Of a DNA stretch of 64,000 nt, positions 11,266-21,493 are shown in pieces. Position 1 is the first letter of the stretch. Each line of letters begins with the position of its first letter. Source of the stretch: Trigonopsis variabilis (lineage: Eukaryota > Ascomycota > Trigonopsidomycetes > Trigonopsidales > Trigonopsidaceae). The stretch is taken from contig PPXM03000009.1 of assembly GCA_003707065.3 (NCBI GenBank), positions 186,001 to 250,000 on the forward strand, read 5' to 3'. A program made the position numbers and the translations under genes. The notes under the pieces were generated by a model, which saw nothing but the letters and a program-made list of their open reading frames with translations, was not told where the DNA came from and did no database searches.

Positions 11266-13605
11266 TTATTTCTCAGTCTCGAGTTCTCCGGCCTCATGAT
11301 TGGGTTCAACGTAGAGCTCGTCGTCTTTGACCATAATCTTGACTGTCTCGCCGTTTCGGACTTGTCCTTTGATCAAAAGCGTGGCGAGATTGTTCAAGAG
11401 AGATTTCTGGATCACCCGGTTAAGAGGACGAGCACCGTATAGAGTGTCGTAGCCCTTGTCACTTAACCATTTTCTGGCTTCATCGGTCACGTCAAGCTTG
11501 ATTCGTCGGTCAACAAGCCTCTCATTCACTTCATCAAGACGGATATCAACAATCTCGCGAATGGCCTTACGAGAAAGTCGGTTGAAGACAATTAGCTCAT
11601 CCAATCTGTTGATAAACTCGGGTGCATAGTATTTGCGGACGTTCTCAATGACCTTCTGGCGAGTCTCGGCACTGACCTTGCCATCATCAGAGGCGTTGGG
11701 ATCGCTGATCAAAATTTCTTGACCCAAGTTAGAAGTCATGACGATGATTGTGTTTCTAAAGTCAACTTTTCGACCTTGGGAATCAGTCAAGAAGCCTTCA
11801 TCGAGCACTTGGAGAAGAAGCTTGGAGACATCAGGATGAGCCTTTTCAAACTCATCAAACAACACCACAGCATAGGGCTTGCGACGGATGGCTTCAGTCA
11901 GTTCACCGCTCTCTTCGTATCCCACATAACCGGGAGGCGATCCAATCAAACGAGATACATTGAATCGCTCCTGGAACTCCGACATGTCGAACCGCACAAC
12001 CGCTCCTTCATCGTCAAACAAAAATTCGGCCAAGCCTTTGGTGAGCTCGGTCTTACCAGTACCCGTAGGACCCAAGAACATAAAGCTTGCCACTGGCCGT
12101 CGCTGGCTCGTAAGTCCGGCTCGTTGTAGACGAACGGCATCAGAAACAGCATGAATGGCTTCATCTTGTCCCACAACTCTCTTTTTAAGCGAATCCTCCA
12201 TGAACAATAGTCGATCCTTTTCACCCTTGAGCAGATTATCGGTGGGAATACCTGTCATTCGGGATACAACGTGAGCAATATCATCCGAAGTAACGGAATC
12301 ATGAAGAAGGCTCTGGGCTTTGGCGCCATCTTCGGTAGGGACCCGGTTCTCAAGTTCGGGAATGCGAGAGTATTGTAATTCGGAAGCACGAGCGAAATCA
12401 CCTGATCGGCGAGCAAGTTCTAATTCAACTTTTGCCTTTTCAAGGTCCGACTGGGCTTGTTTAATAATTTCCAATTCAGCCCGTTCTTTGTCCCAGATCT
12501 CAGTCAATCGTTTGCTTTCTGCTTGTTTGGCTGCAAGCTCTTCTTCAAGCTTCTTTCGACGGTCGACAGAGATGGGGTCAGTTTCTTTCTTGAGAGACTC
12601 CAATTCAATTTGGATTGTCATGATAGCCCGATCAAGTGCCTGAATCTCATCGGGGCGAGATTCCTGTTGTAAACGAAGAGCCGAACATGCTTCATCAACG
12701 AGATCGATGGCCTTGTCGGGTAAAAATCGATCAGTTATATATCGATTGCTATAAGTGGCCGCGGTGACCAAAGCAGCATCGGTCAAACGCACACCATGAT
12801 GGACTTCATATCTTTCTTTGAGACCACGGAGAATGGATATCGTATCAGCCACCGTTGGCTCTTTTACCATGACTGGTTGGAAACGACGCGCCAGCGCAGC
12901 ATCTTTTTCGATATACTTTCGGTATTCGTCGATTGTAGTAGCACCACAGCACTGGAGTTTTCCTCTAGCCAGTGCAGGTTTAAGTAAATTACTAGCATCC
13001 ACACTTCCTTCAGCTTTTCCGAGACCAAGGAGAATATGAAGCTCGTCGACAAAGAGAATGATGTTTCCATGAGCTTCTTCGACTTCTTTTAGAACGTTCT
13101 TCAGTCGCTCTTCAAAATCTCCTCTGAACTTGGCTCCCGAAATTAGACTGCCAAGATCCAGGGCAATGACTTCCTTCTTCTTCATGCTTTCGGGAACTTC
13201 TCCCTTGGCAATTCGTTGCGCCAACCCTTCCATAATGGCAGTTTTTCCTGTTCCTGCCATACCAATCAATGCCGGGTTGTTTTTGGTCCGTCTCGATAAG
13301 ATCTGAATCGTCCGTCGAATCTCCTCATCTCGACCAATCACTGGATCCAATTTGCCTTCCTGAGCAAGTTTGGTTAAGTTTACTCCGTATTTTTCTAATG
13401 CAGGTTCATTATCAGTCCCATTATCTGTAAATTTCATTCCGCCAGATCCGCCACCGGGTGCTTGAGCATATCCTCGGATCTGACCATAGGTAGGCCTCCA
13501 CTGATTTCTAATTCCAATAGCAATGGCGGCTCTAGGCACACGAGCAACTGCTAATCGACGTACAGTCAAAGCACGTGAGTTGCGTGTCAAATTCCTAGAT
13601 AACAT
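11266..13605 (-). CDS. HSP78: Mitochondrial Hsp100/ClpB disaggregase Hsp78
   Basis: AAA+ disaggregase of the mitochondrial matrix that works with mtHsp70 to resolubilise proteins. It has about 779 residues from ATG 13605. The presequence is [21 protein letters not shown]1 has Walker [10 protein letters not shown] and Walker [10 protein letters not shown]. The coiled-coil middle domain (about residues 350-470) is rich in Glu/Lys heptads. NBD2 has Walker [10 protein letters not shown], Walker [27 protein letters not shown], and sensor-2 [10 protein letters not shown]. There is no ClpN domain, as expected for Hsp78 and unlike cytosolic Hsp104. The frame extends upstream to 13764, but those residues overlap the promoter and lack family similarity. 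It is divergent from the CHORD gene. Confidence 0.96.
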   Translation of the reverse strand: MLSRNLTRNSRALTVRRLAVARVPRAAIAIGIRNQWRPTYGQIRGYAQAPGGGSGGMKFTDNGTDNEPALEKYGVNLTKLAQEGKLDPVIGRDEEIRRTIQILSRRTKNNPALIGMAGTGKTAIMEGLAQRIAKGEVPESMKKKEVIALDLGSLISGAKFRGDFEERLKNVLKEVEEAHGNIILFVDELHILLGLGKAEGSVDASNLLKPALARGKLQCCGATTIDEYRKYIEKDAALARRFQPVMVKEPTVADTISILRGLKERYEVHHGVRLTDAALVTAATYSNRYITDRFLPDKAIDLVDEACSALRLQQESRPDEIQALDRAIMTIQIELESLKKETDPISVDRRKKLEEELAAKQAESKRLTEIWDKERAELEIIKQAQSDLEKAKVELELARRSGDFARASELQYSRIPELENRVPTEDGAKAQSLLHDSVTSDDIAHVVSRMTGIPTDNLLKGEKDRLLFMEDSLKKRVVGQDEAIHAVSDAVRLQRAGLTSQRRPVASFMFLGPTGTGKTELTKGLAEFLFDDEGAVVRFDMSEFQERFNVSRLIGSPPGYVGYEESGELTEAIRRKPYAVVLFDEFEKAHPDVSKLLLQVLDEGFLTDSQGRKVDFRNTIIVMTSNLGQEILISDPNASDDGKVSAETRQKVIENVRKYYAPEFINRLDELIVFNRLSRKAIREIVDIRLDEVNERLVDRRIKLDVTDEARKWLSDKGYDTLYGARPLNRVIQKSLLNNLATLLIKGQVRNGETVKIMVKDDELYVEPNHEAGELETEK

Positions 13606-13776
13606 TAACGTAAGATCACTTGTAGTCGCAGAGATGAGGTGACGTTTTATATACCGGTAGGTCCCCAAACGGCGGGACCACGTGACCGGGAAGCGATGAC
13701 TAGACGTTACTGGAAGGCTCGAGAATGTAGTAGACCTTTGCTCGACGGCAAAGAGATTGAACAAGACCTAGTCAAC
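13606..13776. promoter_or_regulatory. Bidirectional promoter HSP78/CHORD with heat-shock-element-like site
   Basis: Only 171 bp separate the two divergent start codons. At 13713-13725 the sequence reads GAAGGCTCGAGAA, which is GAA-nn-CTC-nn-GAA. It has the 5-bp phasing of an Hsf1 element (GAA-nn-TTC-nn-GAA) with one mismatch in the middle unit. An E-box CACGTG lies at 13679-13684. Both flanking genes encode chaperone or cochaperone proteins, so shared heat-shock control is a reasonable inference but untested. Confidence 0.5.
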
Positions 13777-14766
13777 ATGTCAGTAACCTGTACCCATAAT
13801 GGTTGCGGAAAAGCTTTCGAACCAGATCATCCCGAAGGTTGCGTCTATCATCCTGGCGGACCGATCTTTCATGATACATTAAAAGGATGGTCGTGCTGTG
13901 GGAAGCGAGTAGGATCGTTTGAAGAGTTCATGACTATTCCAGGGTGTCATACTGGATCGCATGAGGTAGAGAAGGCTCCAGAAAAAGCCCCAAAGAAGGT
14001 TGTCGTGGAACCGTCTACGGTCGAGAATGGAATTGAAACTTACGGAGCACCTCCAGCCCCGACAGTTCAACCTACGAAACCTGTTGCTACCTCTAAAGCG
14101 GATGAGAAGCCCCAAGTGAGACCTTTGGAACAAGATCCCGAAGATAGCGTTATTCCTCCAGATGCGACATGCAAACGCTCAGGATGCAATCAGAAATATA
14201 CGGGTTCAAGAGAGGGCTGTATCTTTCATCCGGGAGAGCCAACATTTCATGACGGTAGTAAAGGCTGGTCCTGTTGCAAACGGCGGGTTCTTGAATTTGA
14301 TGAGTTTTTAAAGATTCCAGGCTGTAAGACAGATCGGCATTTGTTTGTGGGTGATCCCGAGCGGGAAAAAGAACGAGCTGCAGAAAAACAGGCAAAAGAA
14401 AAATGTCGCGTCGATTTCTATCAGAATCCGTCTAAAGTGGTGGTTACCATTTTTGCGAAAAATTGCGATAAAGATCGATCGACGATAAAGATCGCAGCAG
14501 ATAAAATAGACTTGGATCTTTACTACATGAAGGACCGTCATTACCAAGATACGATTGAGCTGTTTGAACCCATTGTCCCCGAGCAATCATCCTTTGTCAT
14601 AATGGGTACAAAGATCGAGCTCAACTTGCAAAAGAAAGAAGTCGGCTCTGCTTGGGCTACGTTGCGAAAGGGCGAACAAAGTTTTGAAACCATAAAGTTC
14701 GGCGTCACCGGTAGGGTGGGCACCGTAGGAGCTAAGGAGATTCACAGCCGGGTTCCTCTTGCCTAG
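13777..14766 (+). CDS. CHORD-CS domain Hsp90 cochaperone (CHORDC1/Rar1-like)
   Basis: From ATG 13777, about 329 residues in one exon. There are two zinc-binding CHORD domains: residues 4-65 (CTHNGCGKAFEP, CVYHPGGPIFHD, GWSCCGKRV) and about 130-190 (CKRSGCNQKY, CIFHPGEPTFHD, GWSCCKRRV). A Pro/Glu-rich linker separates them, and a p23-like CS domain follows at about residues 215-300 (VDFYQNPSKVVVTIFAKN). This order is that of animal CHORDC1/Morgana and fungal homologues, which bind Hsp90 and the Sgt1 system. The plus-strand frame extends upstream to 13639, but family members start next to the first CHORD Cys. It shares a promoter with HSP78. Confidence 0.95.
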   Translation: MSVTCTHNGCGKAFEPDHPEGCVYHPGGPIFHDTLKGWSCCGKRVGSFEEFMTIPGCHTGSHEVEKAPEKAPKKVVVEPSTVENGIETYGAPPAPTVQPTKPVATSKADEKPQVRPLEQDPEDSVIPPDATCKRSGCNQKYTGSREGCIFHPGEPTFHDGSKGWSCCKRRVLEFDEFLKIPGCKTDRHLFVGDPEREKERAAEKQAKEKCRVDFYQNPSKVVVTIFAKNCDKDRSTIKIAADKIDLDLYYMKDRHYQDTIELFEPIVPEQSSFVIMGTKIELNLQKKEVGSAWATLRKGEQSFETIKFGVTGRVGTVGAKEIHSRVPLA

Positions 14767-15011
14767 GCGAGATGTTTTGACTGTATAACAGATTTCGCTT
14801 GAGTTTGCTGGTGAGGTCTACGCCAATGCATAGACTAGCTGTGGAAGCAGACTAGTCTACTAGTCCTCAAGGAAAAAGTTCATTATAATGCATACAACTC
14901 ATATGTATAGTTGAAGACTACGTATAACTGACACCAAACCAAAATGATACAATTGAAAATAGATACAAGTAGAGCCTCAAGACCGGTTTAGCCGTCCTTT
15001 ATAAACATTGT

Positions 15012-16091
15012 CTAATATCGGATAGCTTTACCAATCTTACTTTCCCAGTTCAACGCCCGTTCAAAACCATTCTTGCCCATTTGGTAGTCTTGGACAGCTT
15101 TGATTATTCCTTGTTGGGAATTCGCAACAAAGGGACCATGTTGGACTGTGTTTTGGTGCAAGATCTCTCCAGCAATCAACACTGCTCGAAGAGTATCCTT
15201 TGCATCCTCAGGCACATGGATCTTGACAAGATCACCTTGCTCACTAAATGTGGCAATATTGAAGGTGCCAATGACCTTACCCTCAACTTCGGCCTCTCCG
15301 TATAGGACATACATAAAGGCATTCCAGCCCTTGGGAATCGGCTGAGAGAGAGTTCCGCCCGGTTTAATCTCAATATCAAAGTACCACATTGGCGTGTAGG
15401 CCAAGTCTTTGACACTTTCCACTCCATTACAGATACCAGAGATGACCTTGACCTTGACATTATCGGAGGGACACGTTACAGGAATCTCATTTGCTCTCAA
15501 ATCGCGATATCGAGGATCCACGTTCTTCAATTGATCAGGCAGATCCACCCACAACTGCATTCCTTCCAGGTATTTGTCTGTCTGATCTGCGGCAGGCATC
15601 TCGGCGTGAACAATCCCTTTACCAGCTGTCATAAATTGTAAATCCCCAGGTCCAATATGACCTGCACTACCTGTGAAATCTTCATGGTTCAAACGGCCTG
15701 AAAAAACATAGGTCACTGTCTCTTGGCCTCGGTGGGGGTGATCAGGGAACCCTCCTTTAGTATTAGACGGCATCTTGAAATGATCAAGCATTAAAAAAGG
15801 GGAGAAATTTCTCAATCCATGAGTTCCAATACTTCGTCTCACTCGTGCCCCAACACCTTCTGATTGCTCTCGGGCAAGGAAGTTTCGGGCAACAGTTCTC
15901 GGTACTAAGTTTGCAGACATTGATTCTTGTTGATTCTTGTTCGTAGCCAGGTTAATATATATCAGGTAACTTGTGATAAGAACTAAGCCAGCTAAAATTT
16001 TCATCCAAAAACCCTGGGCGCTCCTCGGGTCTGTATTTATAGTCAGCAGATACTGCAGAGGTAATCTTAAGTCATCCGCAAACGAAATCAT
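15012..16091 (-). CDS. Pirin (cupin, metal-binding)
   Basis: Bicupin of the pirin family, a putative Fe-dependent quercetinase or redox-sensitive nuclear cofactor. The N-terminal cupin keeps the metal ligands HPHRG, the His of SGRLNHEDF and HAEMP. The C-terminal cupin includes GEILHQNTVQHGPFVANS. Typical fungal pirins start near the Met at 15920 (MSANLVPRTVARNFLAREQ), which gives about 302 residues. The open frame extends upstream to ATG 16091 through ATG 16004. The extra 57 residues contain a hydrophobic run of about 19 residues (KILAGLVLITSYLIYINLA) that could anchor or target the protein. Which start is used cannot be settled from sequence. Confidence 0.92.
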   Translation of the reverse strand: MISFADDLRLPLQYLLTINTDPRSAQGFWMKILAGLVLITSYLIYINLATNKNQQESMSANLVPRTVARNFLAREQSEGVGARVRRSIGTHGLRNFSPFLMLDHFKMPSNTKGGFPDHPHRGQETVTYVFSGRLNHEDFTGSAGHIGPGDLQFMTAGKGIVHAEMPAADQTDKYLEGMQLWVDLPDQLKNVDPRYRDLRANEIPVTCPSDNVKVKVISGICNGVESVKDLAYTPMWYFDIEIKPGGTLSQPIPKGWNAFMYVLYGEAEVEGKVIGTFNIATFSEQGDLVKIHVPEDAKDTLRAVLIAGEILHQNTVQHGPFVANSQQGIIKAVQDYQMGKNGFERALNWESKIGKAIRY

Positions 16092-16433
16092 TACCTGAGT
16101 CTTGCCTAACGAGTTTTGGCCCCGTCGATGACCATTCTTGCATAATCTTATCTAACCGCTACAAGACTTCTTTCTGGTACCTTCAAGCAACCAACCAGAA
16201 AGGCGCGTTTACGAGATTAATCAGCACCTTGTACAGCCCCTGGCCTTAAGCTAATGGCTGCTTGTGGTTCACAGTCATAAAAATATAGTCTGGTCTGGAA
16301 TCCATCGACATGCCTGCAAGAGACAAACAAAACCAAGCGGCCTAACTATCGCTACAGGTTTTAAGAGAGGCTCTTAATGGGACCAGTACGGCAGTATTTC
16401 GAAGAATAAAAGAGAAAAAAAATAAAAAAATAG
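16092..16433. other. Intergenic, 342 bp, between pirin 5' end and tRNA-Leu
   Basis: Pirin promoter side. Apart from the A-runs next to the tRNA (listed separately), I see no gene or repeat. Confidence 0.5.
16415..16430 (-). terminator. Pol III terminator of tRNA-Leu
   Basis: On the minus strand the tRNA 3' end is followed within 4 nt by a run of 7 T (16424-16430), then A, then 8 T (16415-16422). This is a strong RNA polymerase III stop signal with a backup. Confidence 0.85.
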
Positions 16434-16516
16434 TGACACCCGTGGGATTCGAACCCACGCCTACGAATAGATTAGGACCTTAACCTAACGCCTTAGACCA
16501 ACTCGGCCAGAGTGCC
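16434..16516 (-). tRNA. tRNA-Leu (anticodon AAG)
   Basis: An 83-nt type II tRNA. The acceptor stem GGCACTC pairs with GGGTGTC (two G-U pairs), with discriminator A. The A-box region (TGGCCGAGTTGG) and B-box GGTTCGAATCC are clear. The anticodon stem TTAGG/CCTAA encloses the loop TTAAGGT, so the anticodon is AAG, reading CUU/CUC Leu codons. A long variable arm, as expected for Leu, is present. No intron and no encoded CCA. A poly-T terminator follows directly. Confidence 0.97.
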
Positions 16517-16953
16517 TTAATTGTTGTTTGAGAGGCGGTAATGTTACCCGAATACTTTAATCGTTATGTAAGCAGCTACATATACAAAAAAATTCATCTT
16601 GTAAAATTAAATAGAGAAAAAATACAATAAACAATCGCCTATTGTTTCAGCATAAGATACAGACGGATATACTTTCAGTTATTACTTATTTTTAACTCTT
16701 TTTGGATAGGGTTCTGGATAGCATTTAGGCCAACAGATAAGTTAACCACCAAACGTATATCCTATCTTATTCATCTTACGTAGATGGTAGGCGCGCAATT
16801 TTATCATTCCTCCATATCCCCAATAGTGTCCCGTTTTAGATCACGACCAACAATATCTCAGTAGAAGAAATCCGCGCTCAGTCTTCACCATCTCTAGGTC
16901 GTATTACCGCCTATAATTTTCGCTCTATAGTACATCCGATCACTATTAGTGCT
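16517..16953. other. Intergenic, 437 bp, AT-rich
   Basis: Upstream side of the tRNA gene and 3' flank of the YPP1-like gene. Very A/T-rich at 16570-16700. No gene, repeat or RNA is recognised. Confidence 0.5.
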
Positions 16954-19262
16954 TCAACCTATGAAATTACTGGCTCCGTATGGTCGTTCACCTCGTTGGC
17001 GAGCCCAACGATAGCTCTCCTCAAACGCCTTTCTCGCTTCGTCGTGCGCTTTTAATTTTTCATATGCTTCCCCAAGAACAAACCAAACATCCGCTCGATT
17101 AAATCCCGTCGTATCGGCGGCACGCGTGAGCATTGTGATGGCACTTTCAATAGCAGCGACGTCCTTTGATTCGTGTCCCCGCTTTGAGAGTAATGAGGCC
17201 AACACCACGATACTTCCAAGATGTCCTAGGCTTGCAGTTTTCTCCAGCAGAGCATTTGCTCGGTCATCGAGGAGAGCCTGCTCTACTGCCAGTGCACCAG
17301 CTTGTCCAAGTTCAACAGCCCCTTGGCTTACTCGATCACTTAGATCATACTCCATCGTAAGTGTCACCTTTGCAGTTTTCTCCGTTGATGATCCATAGAG
17401 AGAACCAAAGGCCTCGTCACAGCACCGTTTAGCATCATCTGTCAGAGCAGCACGACGATAGACCCCTGCGGCTGCTAGCCAGGCTTCCATTGTGAGTTTA
17501 CTATCTCTTGCGTCCGCAGTAAGTCCAAATAACGCCTCTAGCATATCTAAAGCCGCTTGAGGTCCAATCAAGGCTTCTAATAAACACATTTCAGCCATTT
17601 TTAGCCGTATCTCTCCTTTCACCCCTTCAGTTGCAGAGATTTCCTTGGAAGCAAGCTCGATTGCCTCCAAAGCAGCCTCATGTTCATCCACAGCACACAA
17701 CAGTTCTACCAGTAAGAGCCAGGCGCCGACATGTGTTGGGGTTAACAATAACGCTTTTCTAACTTGGGCGAGACTTGCTGAAGGTCTTCCAACTCCTGCC
17801 AGTAGCCTAGCATAGTTGAACCGTGCTAAGAACAAGTTCCCATATTGAAGTGATATCTGAAACGCTTTGGAGGCCTTATCTATAAAGCCGTTTCTTTTTC
17901 CTGGACATGAAGCTTTATAAACTGCATAAGAGTATGCAGTACCGATGGAGGCCCATGCCAGACTGGACGTGGAAGAAGAGATAGGGTGCTCCAATAAGCT
18001 TTCGAGCCATTCAGCCAATTTATTGTTTAAATCCACATCGTCGAGGGCCTCGGTGCAAAGCAAAACCCCATGGATAGCCGTTCGCACCATTGCTTCTCTG
18101 TGTTCATCGGTGATTTTGACACGGGTTGGGTGGCGTTCGCGTTGAGCCAAAGTCTGATGGCAGACATCCATGTAAGACAGGAGAGCTCGCTTCGCTTGGC
18201 CAAGACGACCAAGGCTTGTAAGAACTATTAGCATACCACGCAGTACTGGTAAAGATAAGTATGTTTTTCCCGAGCTTTGCTGCAATATACTCAAAAGTTG
18301 AGTTCCTTTGGCCTGGTCTTTACCTGAAACTTCCCAGAATCGAGTCCGAAGATCAACATAAGTCTCTAATGACGTATTTGACTCTCCAGCGTTCGGGAAT
18401 CGTGATCTAGCAACTAAATCTTTGTCAAGTACATCAATAAATGATTTTATGATCCCTTTCAAGGAATGAGAAGCCTTCCTTTGATAAAGAGCAATTAAGA
18501 ATGACAAACAAGAAACTAAGACGGAGTTCCTAGATGATGCACAAATGTCGGAAAGAATGAGTTTGGCCTTATGGGCTTCCAAATGATGATGCTGAGCCTG
18601 AGGTGAAATGAAAGAATCGGCGATGGAAGTCCAAGATGACGGCGTCTCTCGATCCGAAGAGGACGAAGATAAAACTAGCATTCGATCAAACAACAAATGG
18701 ATCCACTTGATTCCAAAAGGGTCTAAATAAGCTGGTAGCTCTGGTAAACAAGTATACGTCAAGAGTGCCGCTTCTGACTGTTTTAAGCCTTCCAAAGCTA
18801 ACCCAAGACAAGTCAAAGACATAATGTGAAGCCAAAAAGTGATTCGCAGAGTAGGATGAGGAGGAGGTTGAATCGGATTGGACGAAACCCGATTGTACTG
18901 ACCTTCCAATAGATCCAGGTATCTATTCAAGACCTTGACTGCAAATTGCAGTTCAGCATCCCTAGGAACGCTATTGTTCAATGGCGATCGCACTTGATCT
19001 AAAGGTTTCTCTCGGTGAACGACCGTCCCCTGAGGTCCGATTTCTATAGTATCATGACCAGTAATCTTATTAATCTCAACAATTATTTGCCCTATGACGG
19101 AAAAGTCTCCTATTAGTGACCAGTTGATTCACTTATCATACCTTTCCCCTCAATATCTCCGTCATGCTCGTCGCTGTCACGAACTAAGTTATCGACCTTG
19201 TCCCATTCACAATGACATAGAGCAGAATCAATCGATTCCACGTACCTAGATGTTAAGGTCAT
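16954..19262 (-). CDS. YPP1: Ypp1/TTC7-like TPR scaffold of the PI4-kinase Stt4 complex
   Basis: TPR-rich alpha-solenoid protein of about 752 residues. Ypp1 (TTC7 in animals) bridges Efr3 and the PI4-kinase Stt4 at the plasma membrane. Exon 1 (19142-19262) begins MTLTSRYVESIDSALCHCEW; exon 2 is 16954-19091. The 50-nt intron has an alternative acceptor at 19110 (32-nt intron) that also keeps frame and adds 6 residues; I cannot choose. Helical TPR pairs run through the C-terminal half, for example YGNLFLARFNYARLLAGVG, VGAWLLLVELLCAVDEHEAA and the last repeat VWFVLGEAYEKLKAHDEARK. The tail YRWARQRGERPYGASNFIG resembles the end of fungal Ypp1. Identity rests on overall TPR pattern plus these termini. 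Confidence 0.82.
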
Positions 19263-19525
19263 GAGATTGCCCTTAGCTGGGACGTCGGCGTTGCTCAGGA
19301 CACGTTAGCTGCTCAAGGAACATCTAGCAACGGTGATCCCACTCCTCGCGTCGGTCGGTCTATGGTATGGGCTGCACACGAGGCCAGTAGGCTAACTTCC
19401 TGTACATCTCTATATTACTAACTGAAAAATACATATTACTAGACAAAATAAATCGTAATCATCATATGAATCATCCATCTCTCTAAGCAACCTTGGCAAC
19501 AGCAATGCTTTTAGAAACGAAGAAA

Positions 19526-21141
19526 TTACATCTTCTGGCCAAAACTCTTTAGGAAAATATGCCAGTCCATTTTTCCTTGATGGTTGTTCAAGACCATCTC
19601 ACATCGGGTCCAGAGAACGCAGAAAGAAGCACAGATCATGAAGACGCCCGCAAAGATGATAGCTCGGACAAAGTTTGCCGGAGAAGCGTGCTGAGAGTAG
19701 CCCACAAGGACACCACCAATAGGAGTTCCAATCAAGGTGGCCATGCCTCGGATCATGTATAGGAATCCGTTAACTGAAGGGACATTTTGCTATTGGGTCA
19801 GTACGGTTGGGGCTGGCGACACTTACCACTCCAAATAACTCAGCAATCACAGCAGGGAAAAGAGAAACATAGACTCCGGCGGTAATAGCATAAAGAAAGA
19901 TGAAAGCAATGTAGATAGGCTTATCAGCAACAGTTTCTCCAAGCGACGTTGGGATCCACATGGTCAAAATAGATATGGCAGCAGTAAAAGTGCAGAAGGT
20001 CAGCATGTTTATCCGTCCCACTTTATCAGCAGCCATGCCTAACAGAATCTTTCCCGACGCACTCAATCCGTTGGTCAAGGCAATGATCAAAGCACCGCCA
20101 TTGACCGAATAACCCAGAGAAGTAGCAAAAGTAGAGATGAAGTAAATGGGGAAATAATAGACGCAAGCCTGCAAGAAAGCCGAGCAGCATTGGGAAAAGA
20201 ATAATCTTGTCTTTGCTATTCTCCAATCAACCAGCGTAACGGCGCTTCTAGTTGACTGTTGGGCCTTGATGATACGAAGGGCATGTGGATCCCATCGAAG
20301 AGTCAAAGCTGGAAACGCCAACAATCCAAATGATAATGACCCAATAAGCCTCAATGTATTCCGTAGACCGATACGGCTAATCAACACTCGAATAACCGGA
20401 GCCCATACTAAACCTCCGATACCACTAATATTTGTCAGCTGAAAGAGATTAACAAACTTACGTTCCACTCAGCACTATTCCCATAGCTAGCGCTCGTCTC
20501 TTATTGAACCAACCAGGAGTTACAGTCACAGCGGGAATATAACTCAAACAGGTGCCTATGCCCACAACCACTCCTTGAGCCAAGCTGGAGGTTAGACATA
20601 AGAGCTCCTAACGATATCCTACATGAAGTGCCATGTCTTGGTGCCGAAACTAGCTAGAATCATTCCAATCGCAAACAGGAAAGCCCCAAGAATAGTCACG
20701 AGCCCTGGTGAGTATCGTCGACAATAGTATCCTGCAAATGGGCCTCCTAACGTCATGATAGAAGCACCTAAGGTACCCTAGTCCATTAGCCCATATTGCA
20801 AACGATATGTTATACAATCAAATCAATTTCGGCTGGTGTGGCACCCTGAAAAGCTGCGACTCGTCCAGATTGATACTCTTCTTGAAAAACACCAAAGGAA
20901 AAGTTCAACCCACACGTTGTAAACGTCGCACTCGTGGCGCTGACAATCATCAAAATCTCTTTCCTGTCATATCAGTCTCATTTACATCCTTTTCCCCTTA
21001 CAGTCGACTCGGTTTATTTTCCTCCTCCGGCGTTTCTGCTCTCGTCTCTGCCACAGGAGACTGCGGCTCCCGCATATCCATGATGGATTCAGTCCTCGAG
21101 CTAAGCACCTGCAGCTCTTCTCCTTCTCCTTTTCTCTGCAT
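19526..21141 (-). CDS. MFS transporter, monocarboxylate (MCT/MCH) type
   Basis: Six exons: 21002-21141, 20816-20963, 20623-20777, 20462-20584, 19827-20424, 19526-19789. All five introns are 37-38 nt, and the product is about 475 residues. A hydrophilic N terminus precedes twelve expected membrane helices. Family strings rebuilt across junctions include SATFTTCGLNFSFGVFQEEY, FQGATPAEIDLIGTLGAS, ILAQGVVVGIGTCLSYIP and GWFNKRRALAMGIVLSGTGI. The second half carries NGLSASGKILLGMAADKVGR. These fit the MCT-like/Mch family of fungal plasma-membrane carriers; the substrate is unknown. The donor of the third intron (GTAGGA) is slightly off consensus. An upstream in-frame ATG at 21189 would add 16 residues. 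Confidence 0.9.
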
Positions 21142-21493
21142 GTTTCGGTAATGCTCGCGTCGGTGGTTGTCAGATATGACTAATTTCAAATCCGAAGGGC
21201 GAGCCAGTCGTTACAGAGCTGGGGTAAATGAAGCCGTATGTCGACCGAATCCCGGCTCCAACCGATACTTTAAGAGCACGATTATAATCAGAAATTACAT
21301 TAATTGATTTATACAAATATTAATCTTGAGTTCAGAATGAAGAACAGTTGGATCTGAACCGATAAAATGAGCTTGGATATAGGGCAAGCTCAAGTTGTGG
21401 ACGATTTCGAAGGCCTACGAGTGAATTGATAACGACGAGTAAATAAATTCTATCTAGCTACCTGCGTCCCGACGCATAACGAATTGTACAACC
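21142..21493. other. Intergenic, 352 bp
   Basis: MFS promoter and ARB1 3' flank. No gene or repeat is seen. Confidence 0.5.

Noticed and set aside
19092-19110. 32-nt version of the YPP1 intron
   Set aside because: Frame is kept, but the branch-like ACTAAT would sit directly against the acceptor. Kept as an alternative only.
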